Assembly: GCA_013287375.1 (NCBI GenBank)
Contig: JABDDX010000008.1
Location: forward strand, 1-49,712
From: Bacteroidota bacterium
GTDB taxonomy: Bacteria; Bacteroidota; Bacteroidia; Sphingobacteriales; Sphingobacteriaceae
Length of the DNA stretch: 49,712 bases
Reading direction: 5' to 3'
A program made the translations under genes and the position numbers. The notes under the pieces are model-generated. The model was not told the DNA's origin and did not search any database. It worked only from the letters and a program-made list of their open reading frames with translations. Positions 39,752 through 47,930 of this stretch are shown piece after piece; position 1 is the stretch's first letter; the number at the start of each line of letters is the position of its first letter.

Positions 39752-40900
39752 CTATACAACAGTTAGCATTGCATACATATACGAAAAACGTGCGCTCTCG
39801 GGTACTAACAATAAAATCTTTTCGCCTTTTTTAAGTCGGCCGCTTTTGAAAAGCTCATCTATCATTAGGTAAACTGATGCCGCACCCACGTTACCTACGG
39901 TGTACAAGTTGATAAACCATTTTTCGTAAGGGATACCACCGCCGTATTCCTCAATCATATCAAATATTTTACTCTTGAAAAAGTTGCTGGAGATATGCGG
40001 TAAAAACCAATCAATGTCGGTAACATCAAGACCTTTTTTCTCGAATATTTCCCTGATCTTTCTGCCACCTAAAGGCACAATATTATCGCTCAATAAAGTA
40101 ATATCCTGCTTTACGCTGAAGATAGATTTAGTCATGATCTCTTCAGGCGTATAATCCATAAAGCCTTTTAACGATCCGTCTTCCTGTTTATCGCCGCCCA
40201 TGTACATGCAGGTTTTCATTTCGTTAGCGTATGATACACCTTCAATCCATTCCACTTTTAAGCTAATACCATCGGGATTAGGCTTATCAGTCAACAAAAA
40301 TGCTGATGCGCCATCCGATAGCATCCACCTTAAAAAATCCTTTTGGAAAGCGATGTAAGGATTCTCGTCTAACTCAATCAACTTTTGTGCTTCTTCCTCA
40401 AAAACATCAGAAACTAATAAGCCCGAGAACCTTTCAGATCCGGTTGCAACCGCTGTCTTAACTTCGCCTGATTTAATGGCTAAGTAAGCAAATTTAAGGG
40501 CGTGCATTCCCGCGCAGCAAACGCCAGATGGTGATACTACCTCAATACCACCTGCTTCAGGTAACCAGCCATGCGTCATCACGCCATGACTTGGTATCAT
40601 TTGGTCGGGCGATGAAGTACCGCAGGAAAGCAACTCAATATTCTTTAACTTTTCAGGATCATTATCAAACAATTCCCTAACAGCAAGCGCCGTCATCTGG
40701 GCATTGGTATGTGTTGATTTATGCTCTTTAGTTAACGCATAGTAACGGTTGGTTATGCCATTATTACGCAGTACAATTTTTTTTGATTTTGAAGGCTTAT
40801 TATTGATATACCCCAGGTATGATTCCATTTCGTCGTTCGAAACGGGCTCATTCGGAAAGTAAGCCGAGGTATGATTGATATAAACACTAGTATCGGACAT
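39752..40900 (-). CDS. darB: DarB-type ketosynthase (KAS III-like), dialkylresorcinol synthesis
   Basis: A 382-residue KAS III-fold enzyme with nucleophile Cys128 or Cys129 (VSPSGVCCAGMHAL), His302 (LPHISSNFFKS) and Asn337 (YTVGNVGAASVY). DarB condenses two ACP-bound chains, by Michael addition and Claisen closure, to a 2,5-dialkylcyclohexane-1,3-dione, the precursor of the dialkylresorcinol half of flexirubins. It lies directly downstream of darA in the same direction. Length and residues are complete, so the enzyme should be active. Confidence 0.9.
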   Translation of the reverse strand: MSDTSVYINHTSAYFPNEPVSNDEMESYLGYINNKPSKSKKIVLRNNGITNRYYALTKEHKSTHTNAQMTALAVRELFDNDPEKLKNIELLSCGTSSPDQMIPSHGVMTHGWLPEAGGIEVVSPSGVCCAGMHALKFAYLAIKSGEVKTAVATGSERFSGLLVSDVFEEEAQKLIELDENPYIAFQKDFLRWMLSDGASAFLLTDKPNPDGISLKVEWIEGVSYANEMKTCMYMGGDKQEDGSLKGFMDYTPEEIMTKSIFSVKQDITLLSDNIVPLGGRKIREIFEKKGLDVTDIDWFLPHISSNFFKSKIFDMIEEYGGGIPYEKWFINLYTVGNVGAASVYLMIDELFKSGRLKKGEKILLLVPESARFSYMYAMLTVV

Positions 40901-40915
40901 ATTATATTATTAGTA

Positions 40916-41818
40916 TCAGTTATTTACTTGTAAATATTTTAATTTTTTAGCCTTTATTCGTCCTCCCGAAAAAGGCTTCAAAAAAACAGCATCTAATGTA
41001 AGCAAAACAGGCGCACCTAAAAACAACGCGATAAAAAGATAATATTTAAACGCCGCTGCCCAAGGCAATTGATTTTTACGTTTTGAAATGATCTTTGCCC
41101 AAACCGCGAAGATAGGTTTTGCCCTGGCTTCGGTAAACATCAGCGGGTATTTAATTACTACCGCTTTTTGTTCTATCAATTCATCCTGTAAACTATCGAG
41201 GGTATTATACTCTAAATGCCTTGAAACAGTTTCGCCATAAATTTTGGTATTGGTAATATCTTCCTCAGCAACACCCGGTTTGGGGAATATGTTTAAGTAA
41301 CGTTCCTTTTTGCCGGATAACATCCAGTAAAATATCGTTACAAAGCTTACTACGTTCGGGTGCTTATCAACCAAAGCCACATTACCTACCAGCTTTGCCC
41401 CCGCCTCCTTTAATGAGTTACGAACGCGTACATAAGCGTTTATCCACATGTTACGTGCTGCGCTGATAGTAACTACCGGAGTATCTTTTAATAAGGCTTT
41501 AAAGCCCTCATCCTGCAATAAAGAATTGGTTGGGATGCTTGGCGATAAAAACCAGGGTTGATAGCCTAAAATGATCAGATCGTATTTTTCTTCCTTAAAA
41601 TTTAAGGGATGCAGCGGAGTTGGTATACTCAACACGCAGGATGGCATCACCGAAAAAAAGCTGCTGCCTGTCCATGGAAAGTTAAAGTCTTTCACCGTTT
41701 TCACAACCACCTTTTCCACCGAATTACCGGCATCAACAAGCGGCGCGGTAAACGAATCAACGATCTCACCCATCTGGCCCGACTGCGTGTAATATATAGC
41801 TAAGATCTTTTTATCCAT
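40916..41818 (-). CDS. darA: DarA, flavodoxin-like dialkylresorcinol-forming enzyme
   Basis: A 300-residue protein from the ATG at 41818. The flavodoxin-like N-terminus KKILAIYYTQSGQMGEIVDS gives an FMN phosphate loop. A central region (VVTISAARNMWINAY) and a C-terminal hydrophobic helix near residue 265 (YYLFIALFLGAPVLLTLDAV) suggest membrane attachment. DarA aromatises the cyclohexanedione made by DarB to the dialkylresorcinol. A TTG three codons upstream would add MLR, but the start at MDKK fits the family and a -7 box just before it. It is in the operon before darB. Confidence 0.88.
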   Translation of the reverse strand: MDKKILAIYYTQSGQMGEIVDSFTAPLVDAGNSVEKVVVKTVKDFNFPWTGSSFFSVMPSCVLSIPTPLHPLNFKEEKYDLIILGYQPWFLSPSIPTNSLLQDEGFKALLKDTPVVTISAARNMWINAYVRVRNSLKEAGAKLVGNVALVDKHPNVVSFVTIFYWMLSGKKERYLNIFPKPGVAEEDITNTKIYGETVSRHLEYNTLDSLQDELIEQKAVVIKYPLMFTEARAKPIFAVWAKIISKRKNQLPWAAAFKYYLFIALFLGAPVLLTLDAVFLKPFSGGRIKAKKLKYLQVNN

Positions 41819-41824
41819 TCTCAA

Positions 41825-41832
41825 CAAAGTTA
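41825..41832 (-). promoter_or_regulatory. Possible -7 box (TAACTTTG) just before darA
   Basis: TAACTTTG on the minus strand, ending 7 bases before the ATG at 41818, matches TAnnTTTG. It would allow leaderless darA transcription separate from the upstream secreted-protein gene. No clear -33 element is seen. Confidence 0.35.
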
Positions 41833-41853
41833 AAAAACTATCTTTTTAATGAA

Positions 41854-42357
41854 TTAAAAATCTTCAGCGTGAAGTACTTTAGAATTCTTGCAGTAATCCA
41901 ATATCGCATGCTGCACCACAGGTGATAGGTTTTTGAATTCCCGTTTTACAATTGCTTTATCAGTTTCAATATCTGCATGGTATTTTACAATTTTAGGTGC
42001 ATGTTCCTCAATAGCAAGCCTTAAAAAATGGTTCTCTACATTATCAGGATTATTAAGTATTGCGGTTTCCAACTTTATACGGCCTGCTTTAAACAGGTCG
42101 AGTTTCTTCCTGGGTCCACTAATTAGGCCTGCTTTTTTTAGGAGCAGTGCGCCTTCATAACCTTCTTTGTTAGTGGTTGCATAGCCTGTTACTACAATCA
42201 GCTCATTATCTATGGCATTTACATCACCATTCGCCATCACGTTGTAAAATGCTTCCTTATCAAATCTCAGTTTTTGCTGGGCGATGCTTTTCTGCGTCAA
42301 TCCAGGCAAAAGCAGTATGCTTAAAGCTAATAATATCTTAAATTTTACTTTTCCCAT
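41854..42357 (-). CDS. Exported protein of unknown function, start of the dar operon
   Basis: A predicted 167-residue periplasmic protein; the signal peptide KVKFKILLALSILLLPGLT ends near SIAQ. The mature part begins QKLRFDKEAFYNVMANGDVN and contains EGYEGALLLKKAGLISGPRK and a helical end (SPVVQHAILDYC). I do not recognise a family. The ATG at 42357 is chosen because the signal starts there; an ATG at 42369 is possible, and a longer TTG frame has no support. It lies 36 bases upstream of darA and diverges from the enoyl reductase gene. The exported nature suggests a role after synthesis, such as delivery across the periplasm. Confidence 0.6.
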   Translation of the reverse strand: MGKVKFKILLALSILLLPGLTQKSIAQQKLRFDKEAFYNVMANGDVNAIDNELIVVTGYATTNKEGYEGALLLKKAGLISGPRKKLDLFKAGRIKLETAILNNPDNVENHFLRLAIEEHAPKIVKYHADIETDKAIVKREFKNLSPVVQHAILDYCKNSKVLHAEDF

Positions 42358-42596
42358 TTTCTCAAACATAATAAATATAAATGCTTTGGCAATTATACCT
42401 GTATTATACAATTTTATATAATTAGCTTAACGGCTGTGTAACACAATATAACAAGTTTTGTTACATTATATATTTGCCATCTGTTAAATTTAATTTACTT
42501 TCACTTACTTTGGGGCTTCAATTTTTTATTTGTTGATGATTGGCCCCGGCATTAACATAAGACAGTTTATGGCTACGATAGTTTAAAAGCGATTTG

Positions 42597-43415
42597 ATGG
42601 ATAAAAAACTACAATTCTCGGGTTTATGGGCAGTTATTTTGGGAGGATCGAGCGGATTTGGGTTTGCTGCTATTGAAAAACTGGCCAAACATGGCATGAA
42701 TGTAGCCGTACTTTACCGCGAAATTGCCGGTGCCGAAAAAATACTCAAAACTAAATTCATACAAATAGCTGAAGAGAATGGGATAACTATTCTCCCCCAT
42801 AATATCAACGCGCTTGATACCGTAAGCCGGGCTTCGTTTGTACAGCAATTTGCAGAGATCGCCCCAAAACATAGCGTAAAGCTGTTATTGCACAGTATTG
42901 CCCGGGGGAATTTAAAACCACTGACTATTGAAAACGGCACGGTAGAAGATGAAGCTTACAATGAGCTTTCTATCGAAGATATACAGATGACTACCTACGC
43001 CATGTCGAATAGTTTGCTGGATTGGACGCGTGATTTATTAAAAGCCGAACTGTTTAACGCCGATGGACGTATAATTGGCCTTACCAGCGAAGGCGCGCAT
43101 AAATATTGGGAAGGCTATGCAGCCGTTTCTATCGCGAAAGCATCATTGGAGAGTTTGGCGAAATATATGGCAGTAGAATTTAGCGCTTACGGATTAAAAA
43201 CAAACGTGATACAGGCCGGTGTAACCGAAACCGCATCATTAAAAAAGATACCGGGCAGCGATAAATTAATTAAAGCAGGCATTAAGCGCAACCCGCTTGG
43301 CAGAATTACAAAACCGGAAGACGTTGCCGGTGTTATCTACCTGCTGTGTACTGATGAGTCGTTTTGGATAAACGGCGCGATCATTCACGTAGATGGCGGA
43401 GAGCACTGTCGTTAA
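42597..43415 (+). CDS. SDR enzyme of the enoyl-ACP reductase type (FabI/FabL-like)
   Basis: A 272-residue short-chain dehydrogenase. The cofactor loop GGSSGFGFAA is at 16-25 and HSIARG at 99-104 resembles the HSI motif of FabI. The catalytic pair is Tyr174 and Lys181 in EGYAAVSIAKAS, a Y-x6-K spacing typical of enoyl-ACP reductases (FabI, FabL) and not the Y-x3-K of ketoreductases. Tyr170 precedes Tyr174 as in FabL (KYWEGY). The likely role is saturation of chains for the dialkylresorcinol. A TTG one codon upstream is ignored in favour of the ATG at 42597. It is the first gene of the second rightward operon. Confidence 0.8.
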   Translation: MDKKLQFSGLWAVILGGSSGFGFAAIEKLAKHGMNVAVLYREIAGAEKILKTKFIQIAEENGITILPHNINALDTVSRASFVQQFAEIAPKHSVKLLLHSIARGNLKPLTIENGTVEDEAYNELSIEDIQMTTYAMSNSLLDWTRDLLKAELFNADGRIIGLTSEGAHKYWEGYAAVSIAKASLESLAKYMAVEFSAYGLKTNVIQAGVTETASLKKIPGSDKLIKAGIKRNPLGRITKPEDVAGVIYLLCTDESFWINGAIIHVDGGEHCR

Positions 43416-43432
43416 CATTTAGAGCATATTAC

Positions 43433-43897
43433 ATGAATAACCATATATTAAGTCATTTACCCTATAAATCCTCGTTTCGTTTTGTTGATAACATATTGTT
43501 ATTGAGCGAGGATGAAGTTCGCGGCGAATACACTTTAAAAGAGGACGCTTTTTTTTACGAAGATCATTTCGCGGGCAACCCGGTTACTCCCGGTGTTATT
43601 GTTACCGAAATTATGGCACAGATTGGCCTGGTAGTATTAGGTATATTTTTAGTGTTGAAGGAAACTGATTTCAATTTTATGGATGATGATTCCTTGTATC
43701 CACTGCTTACCTCTACTGATGTATCGTTCTACAAAATGGTGTTGCCGGGTGAAAAAGTTACGGTAATATCAAAAAAGCAATATTTTCGTTTTGGTAAATT
43801 AAAATGTCATGTTGAAATGCTGGATAGCGATAAAGAACTGATTGCCAGTGGCACTTTTGCAGGCATTATAAAAAAGATAGCTGTTAAAAATGGGTAA
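43433..43897 (+). CDS. 3-hydroxyacyl-ACP dehydratase (FabZ-like hotdog)
   Basis: A 154-residue hotdog-fold dehydratase. HFAGNPVTPGVIVTEIMAQI carries catalytic His45 and Glu59 in the FabA/FabZ pattern. It introduces the double bond needed at every polyene step. The ATG at 43433 is chosen over an in-frame Met at 43364 that lies inside the reductase gene. Its end overlaps the next ketosynthase start by 8 bases. Confidence 0.92.
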   Translation: MNNHILSHLPYKSSFRFVDNILLLSEDEVRGEYTLKEDAFFYEDHFAGNPVTPGVIVTEIMAQIGLVVLGIFLVLKETDFNFMDDDSLYPLLTSTDVSFYKMVLPGEKVTVISKKQYFRFGKLKCHVEMLDSDKELIASGTFAGIIKKIAVKNG

Positions 43898-45158
43898 TCG
43901 TGTAGTGGTAACAGGTATGGGGGTGGTTTCGCCCAATGGTATAGGCATACAGGCTTTTCTGCATGCTATACAAAATGGCATATCAGGCATAAAGTTTATG
44001 CCCCATTATCATGAGCTTAAATTCAGTTGCCAGGTAGCAGGCATGCCCGATTTTAAATGGGACAGCCTTACCAATTACATATCAGAAGTTACTTTGCACG
44101 GTTTAAAAGGCACTAACATAGCCTACGGACTGATGGCTGCGCTGGATGCCTGGAAAGACTCCGGCATGGATTTCGAAACCGAGGAGCCCCGTTGGGAAAC
44201 CGGCTGTGTATTCGGCAACAGCATTGCCGATACCGAGGCTATGAGGAACGTAATAAACCGCGTTGATAATAAAGAAGTTAAAAAACTAGGCTCACGTGTG
44301 GTGGAGCAGGCGATGAATAGCGGGGTAACGTCTTATATATCCGGTCGCTTAGGCTTCGGGAATAAGGTACTTACGAACTCTGCCGCTTGCGCAACTGGCA
44401 CACAGGCTATTTTAATGGGTTACGAATACATTAAACACGGCTACGCCAAACGCATGCTGGTTGGTAGTGCAGAGCATGTAGATACCTATGTTTTCGGAGC
44501 ATTTGACTCCATGCGGGTACTATCACGTAAGTTTAATGATCATCCTGAAAAAGCATCAAGGCCAATGAGCGCAACTGCAGGTGGATTTATTCCTGGTTCA
44601 GGTGCTGGCGCTTTGGTTTTGGAGGATCTGGATTTCGCATTGGCACGTGGGGCTAAAATTTATGCTGAGGTTTTGGGTGGATCAACAAATTCCGGCGGGC
44701 AACGTTTAGGTGGTACGATGACGGCGGCAAGCTCGGCGGGAGTGCTTAGGTGTATCAATGAGTCATTGGTAAGTTCAAACATCCACCCAAATCAAATTGA
44801 TCTGATCAGCGGACATTTAACCGCTACCAATGCCGACAAGCAAGAAATACAAAACTGGTGCGATGCATTGGATCGCCGGGGAGATAATTTCCCAGTCACC
44901 AATTCCCTCAAGTCAATGATCGGCCATAGCCTTAGCGCGGCGGGATCAATTGAAACTGTGGCATCTATATTGCAGATAGTACACGGCTTTGTTCATCCAA
45001 ACATAAATCTGGATGACCCGAACCCCGAAATAACAAAATTGGTAAGCGTTGATAGTTTGCCTGTTAAAATGATAAAAAAAGAAGTTAATATTGTAGCGAA
45101 AGCGAATTTTGGCTTTGGGGATGTGAATTCCTGTTTAATACTTTCAAAATTTAACTAA
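43890..45158 (+). CDS. Beta-ketoacyl-ACP synthase II-like
   Basis: A 422-residue condensing enzyme with Cys167 (LTNSAACATGTQA), His309 (SGHLTATNADK) and His346 (SMIGHSLSAAGS). The first histidine motif is GHLTAT rather than HGTGT, a variant also seen in some pigment ketosynthases. RVVVTGMGVVSPNGIG is the normal N-terminus. It is translationally coupled to the dehydratase and followed by an acyl carrier protein gene after 3 bases, so elongation for the dialkylresorcinol or polyene chain is likely. Confidence 0.92.
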   Translation: MGNRVVVTGMGVVSPNGIGIQAFLHAIQNGISGIKFMPHYHELKFSCQVAGMPDFKWDSLTNYISEVTLHGLKGTNIAYGLMAALDAWKDSGMDFETEEPRWETGCVFGNSIADTEAMRNVINRVDNKEVKKLGSRVVEQAMNSGVTSYISGRLGFGNKVLTNSAACATGTQAILMGYEYIKHGYAKRMLVGSAEHVDTYVFGAFDSMRVLSRKFNDHPEKASRPMSATAGGFIPGSGAGALVLEDLDFALARGAKIYAEVLGGSTNSGGQRLGGTMTAASSAGVLRCINESLVSSNIHPNQIDLISGHLTATNADKQEIQNWCDALDRRGDNFPVTNSLKSMIGHSLSAAGSIETVASILQIVHGFVHPNINLDDPNPEITKLVSVDSLPVKMIKKEVNIVAKANFGFGDVNSCLILSKFN

Positions 45159-45161
45159 ATA

Positions 45162-45419
45162 ATGACCAGACAAGAGATTTTAAATGAACTGAAAAAGGTG
45201 ATATCGCCTTACACTACGAACAAAGAGATGCTGGCCCAAATCAATGAAGATACTGACCTGTTAAAAGACCTGAAGATAAACTCAGCCAATTTGGTTGATA
45301 TTATTATAGATGCCGAAGCTAAATACGATATTGAGATTGATTACGATGAAGCCGATAAAATGATGAATGTTGGCTCATGCATCGATGTGATAAGCGAAAA
45401 AATAGGCCAAAAACAATAA
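45162..45419 (+). CDS. Acyl carrier protein
   Basis: An 85-residue carrier protein with Ser41 in LLKDLKINSANLVDIIID. The residue before the serine is Asn instead of the usual Asp, which could change partner choice. It lies between the ketosynthase and phosphopantetheinyl transferase genes; its stop overlaps the transferase start (TAATG). It is the second carrier of the cluster, distinct from that at 35919, in line with separate polyene and alkyl chains. Confidence 0.9.
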   Translation: MTRQEILNELKKVISPYTTNKEMLAQINEDTDLLKDLKINSANLVDIIIDAEAKYDIEIDYDEADKMMNVGSCIDVISEKIGQKQ

Positions 45420-46072
45420 TGCTGAGTACGGGTAACGATATCGTATCATTAAATGCTATAAATGTTACCTGCACAAAACAACCAAACTTTTATTCAAAAA
45501 TACTTACCCCTACCGAAACCGCGCTTTATAAACAGTCTCGTTTCGCAAATATTCCCTTTGAAGTTTTCGTTTGGCTATTATGGTCAATAAAAGAATCGGC
45601 ATTTAAGTTTCTGCAACGGATTGATGCAGATATACTTTTCACGCCTGTAAAGTTTGTGGTAAGTGATGTGCAAATTCCATTCGGATTTACCTTATCGGGT
45701 TTTGAGGCTATCAAATTAACAGGCATTGGCTTTAATGGCATTCCAACCATTCGATCTACTGTCAAATTTGGCGATCACATACTTTATTCAAGCTCCTTGA
45801 TCTATCAGGAGTTTATCTCCACGGTAGTTAACGGCGCTGAAGATTTTAGCAGGACCCATTGGGGTATAAAGTGGATTGATAGCGACGATACTGAAATTCA
45901 ATCAGCTGAAGTAAGGGCTTTTTTGATTGATAATCTTAAAGATAATATCAGTATCAGCATAGGTAAAAACCCGCTTGGTATTCCGGTTCTATTAAAAAAC
46001 AATCAGGAACTTACCATTCCAGTTTCGTTATCGCATCACGAATATTACATCGCTTATTCTTTTCAACTATAA
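45419..46072 (+). CDS. 4'-phosphopantetheinyl transferase-like protein
   Basis: A 217-residue protein starting MLSTGNDIVSLNAIN. The GNDIV segment and WSIKESAFKFLQR near residue 55 are the two magnesium/CoA-binding motifs of the AcpS/Sfp superfamily. It attaches phosphopantetheine to carrier proteins, presumably the two in this cluster. The ATG at 45419 overlaps the carrier protein stop by one base. A longer frame from 45377 lies inside the carrier gene. Last gene of the core cluster; 165 bases follow before a glycosyltransferase gene. Confidence 0.85.
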   Translation: MLSTGNDIVSLNAINVTCTKQPNFYSKILTPTETALYKQSRFANIPFEVFVWLLWSIKESAFKFLQRIDADILFTPVKFVVSDVQIPFGFTLSGFEAIKLTGIGFNGIPTIRSTVKFGDHILYSSSLIYQEFISTVVNGAEDFSRTHWGIKWIDSDDTEIQSAEVRAFLIDNLKDNISISIGKNPLGIPVLLKNNQELTIPVSLSHHEYYIAYSFQL

Positions 46073-46093
46073 AGTATTAAACAATAAACTATT

Positions 46094-46107
46094 GTCATTG
46101 CAATGAC
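46094..46107. repeat. Collapsed family C repeat
   Basis: GTCATTGCAATGAC is what remains if the interior of the family C element at 39654-39739 is lost while both tips stay. The preceding bases (TAAACTAT) are also shared with that copy. It is consistent with a hairpin deletion. Confidence 0.6.
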
Positions 46108-46237
46108 GCTTGGATATATGTGTATGTTTGAAATGACATTGGATCACTTTAAACTTTATGAGCAACACATAAGCATTATTATCAATTTGTACTTAATTTA
46201 GCCCTACAAACCCTCATATAATAAACATTAGTAATTG

Positions 46238-47020
46238 ATGCACACCTTTGTAATTCCCGTTTACAAACAATCCCAATACCTGGAACAATGCATCCAAAGT
46301 TTGCTTAACCAAACGGTTAAAAGCACTATTATACTAACTACCTCTACCCCTACTGATTTTTCAAAACAGATAGCCGAGAAATATGGCTTCGCTTATTTTG
46401 TGAACGATAATGGCGGAATAGCTAACGATTGGAATTTCGCTTTATCCAAAACATCAACCAAATGGGCAACTATCGCCCATCAGGATGATATTTACGAGCC
46501 GGATTTTACTAATGAATTACTCAAATCAGCAAATAGTGATACGCTCATCGCCTTTACTGATTATGAAGACTTGATTGATGGCAAAGCAAGAAAATCTAAC
46601 CTGAACAGCTTTGTTAAAAAAGCGTTATTGTTTCCGTTCATCTTCAAAAAAAACATACGCAGCACTTGGCTAAAAAAATCAATTTTAATATTTGGCGATC
46701 CGATATGCTGCCCTTCGGTATCATTTAATCTGGATGGGTTGGGCAATTTTAGATTCTCGCCTGAGTTTACCGTTGCCCTGGATTGGTTTGCATGGTATCA
46801 GCTGGCTAAAAAGCGTGGCTCATTTTGTTTCATCAACCAAAAACTGATGAAACACCGTATACATGCCGAATCGGAAACAACACTTAAATTATCCGAAGGA
46901 AAACGCAGGCAAGAGGAATTACAAATGTTTAAAATGATTTGGGGCGATAAAATTGCCCGTGTATTTTCGTGGATATACACATTAGGCTATGCCGATAACA
47001 AACTAAAAGCCGACCTGTGA
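46238..47020 (+). CDS. Glycosyltransferase family 2
   Basis: A 260-residue GT-A fold enzyme. HTFVIPVYKQSQYLEQCIQS is the usual N-terminus, and the acidic metal motif is HQDDIYEPDF near residue 87. LDWFAWYQLAKKRGSF and a late MKHRIHAESET resemble the acceptor part of GT2 proteins. A TTG one codon earlier is not preferred. Donor and acceptor are unknown. It overlaps the next membrane-protein gene by 4 bases and may decorate an isoprenoid-linked or surface glycan. Its link with the pigment cluster is only by adjacency. Confidence 0.85.
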   Translation: MHTFVIPVYKQSQYLEQCIQSLLNQTVKSTIILTTSTPTDFSKQIAEKYGFAYFVNDNGGIANDWNFALSKTSTKWATIAHQDDIYEPDFTNELLKSANSDTLIAFTDYEDLIDGKARKSNLNSFVKKALLFPFIFKKNIRSTWLKKSILIFGDPICCPSVSFNLDGLGNFRFSPEFTVALDWFAWYQLAKKRGSFCFINQKLMKHRIHAESETTLKLSEGKRRQEELQMFKMIWGDKIARVFSWIYTLGYADNKLKADL

Positions 47021-47442
47021 AATATAAATTAACCAAACCCGATAAACCATCATCAAATATGATAGCCTTAACCTTTGCACTGGTAATTGTTTATTGCCTG
47101 GCCACCGCTTTTTCAATTGTTCTTTTGGGGCAACGGAGTTTAATATCAGGTAACCTGTTTCAGTTTAAAAATATCATTTCGCTGGTATTTAACTGGCGGT
47201 TTATCCTGTCCATGAGTTTGGCTATCTTATCAAGAATTTCTTTTATTCTGATCAACAGCACACTGCTCAAAATCCCTTATTTAGCGGATATTGCTACTAC
47301 GCTATCGGTCATCATTACCCTAACCTCTATTATATTCATTTTAATAGCGAATCACTACTTTTTAAAGGAGAGCTTAAACATTAAACAGGCAATAGGCGCC
47401 TTTATAGTTTTGATGGGGATATTTATTATGTTGAATAAGTAG
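47017..47442 (+). CDS. Small EamA/SMR-like membrane protein
   Basis: A 141-residue protein with four hydrophobic helices (IALTFALVIVYCLATAFSIV, FILSMSLAILSRISFIL, ATTLSVIITLTSIIFILIAN, IKQAIGAFIVLMGIFIML). The closing LKESLNIKQAIGAFIVLMGI is the EamA/SMR pattern, and the protein is half the length of a full EamA transporter, like ArnE/ArnF-type flippase halves. Start GTG at 47017, 4-base overlap with the glycosyltransferase stop. The pairing suggests flipping of a lipid-linked sugar. Confidence 0.78.
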   Translation: MKYKLTKPDKPSSNMIALTFALVIVYCLATAFSIVLLGQRSLISGNLFQFKNIISLVFNWRFILSMSLAILSRISFILINSTLLKIPYLADIATTLSVIITLTSIIFILIANHYFLKESLNIKQAIGAFIVLMGIFIMLNK

Positions 47443-47566
47443 TTCAGCCCCCTCTAAATCTCCCCCGGTTGGGGAGACTTTAAATCATTATTTTTTTAAG
47501 CCCCTCTGCTGTTCGAAGTTAAAAACTTCGAACAGCAGAGGGTGTTTATTATGCTGGATAAGAGTT
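47443..47566. repeat. Convergent gap with 19-bp perfect hairpin
   Basis: CCCTCTGCTGTTCGAAGTT (47502-47520) pairs perfectly with AACTTCGAACAGCAGAGGG (47524-47542) around AAA. A second small hairpin, TCTCCCCCGGTTGGGGAGA, lies at about 47460-47478, part of a CCCCTCTAAATCTCCCC repeat type common in Bacteroidota. The large hairpin is followed by GTTTATT on the right and preceded by TTTTTTTAAG on the left, so it can terminate both convergent genes. Confidence 0.85.
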
Positions 47567-47926
47567 CTATTCGGGTTTTATTTCTTCCTTCATTTTTTCT
47601 ATTTCAATTTTCATCAGCGCCATTTCCTGAGCAAGCAGTTTATTTTGCTTTTGCAGTTTTGATGCGACTACGCTTAAATGCAACAGATAAACCAAAGCGA
47701 TAAATATAGATATGGTAAAAACCAGGTTAGCAGGTAAATAAACGCCAAACAGGTTCGAAACCAATAATAATCCCTTCTCCCAAAAAGAAAAAGTAACCAA
47801 TATTCCGGTAAATAATAACCAGATTATCGAATATTCTTCGCGCAGTCGCCCTTTAACAACCATTCGAAATACCAGGAACAAAAATGCCACACTGGCAATT
47901 ATGGTAATGATTTGAATTCGCAACAT
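47567..47926 (-). CDS. DUF2304-type membrane protein
   Basis: A 119-residue protein with three hydrophobic helices (IQIITIIASVAFLFLVF, SIIWLLFTGILVTFSF, LVFTISIFIALVYLLHL) and a coiled-coil tail (KLQKQNKLLAQEMALMKIEI). RLREEYSIIWLLF is typical of DUF2304. These proteins are commonly next to GT2 enzymes of the dolichyl-phosphate-mannose-synthase type, as here (4 bases after that gene), so a role as its membrane partner is likely but untested. Confidence 0.82.
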   Translation of the reverse strand: MLRIQIITIIASVAFLFLVFRMVVKGRLREEYSIIWLLFTGILVTFSFWEKGLLLVSNLFGVYLPANLVFTISIFIALVYLLHLSVVASKLQKQNKLLAQEMALMKIEIEKMKEEIKPE

Positions 47927-47930
47927 AATA

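Noticed and set aside
42597..43415. FabG-type ketoreductase
   Set aside because: The catalytic Tyr and Lys are seven positions apart rather than four, and the HSIA motif is of the enoyl-reductase type.
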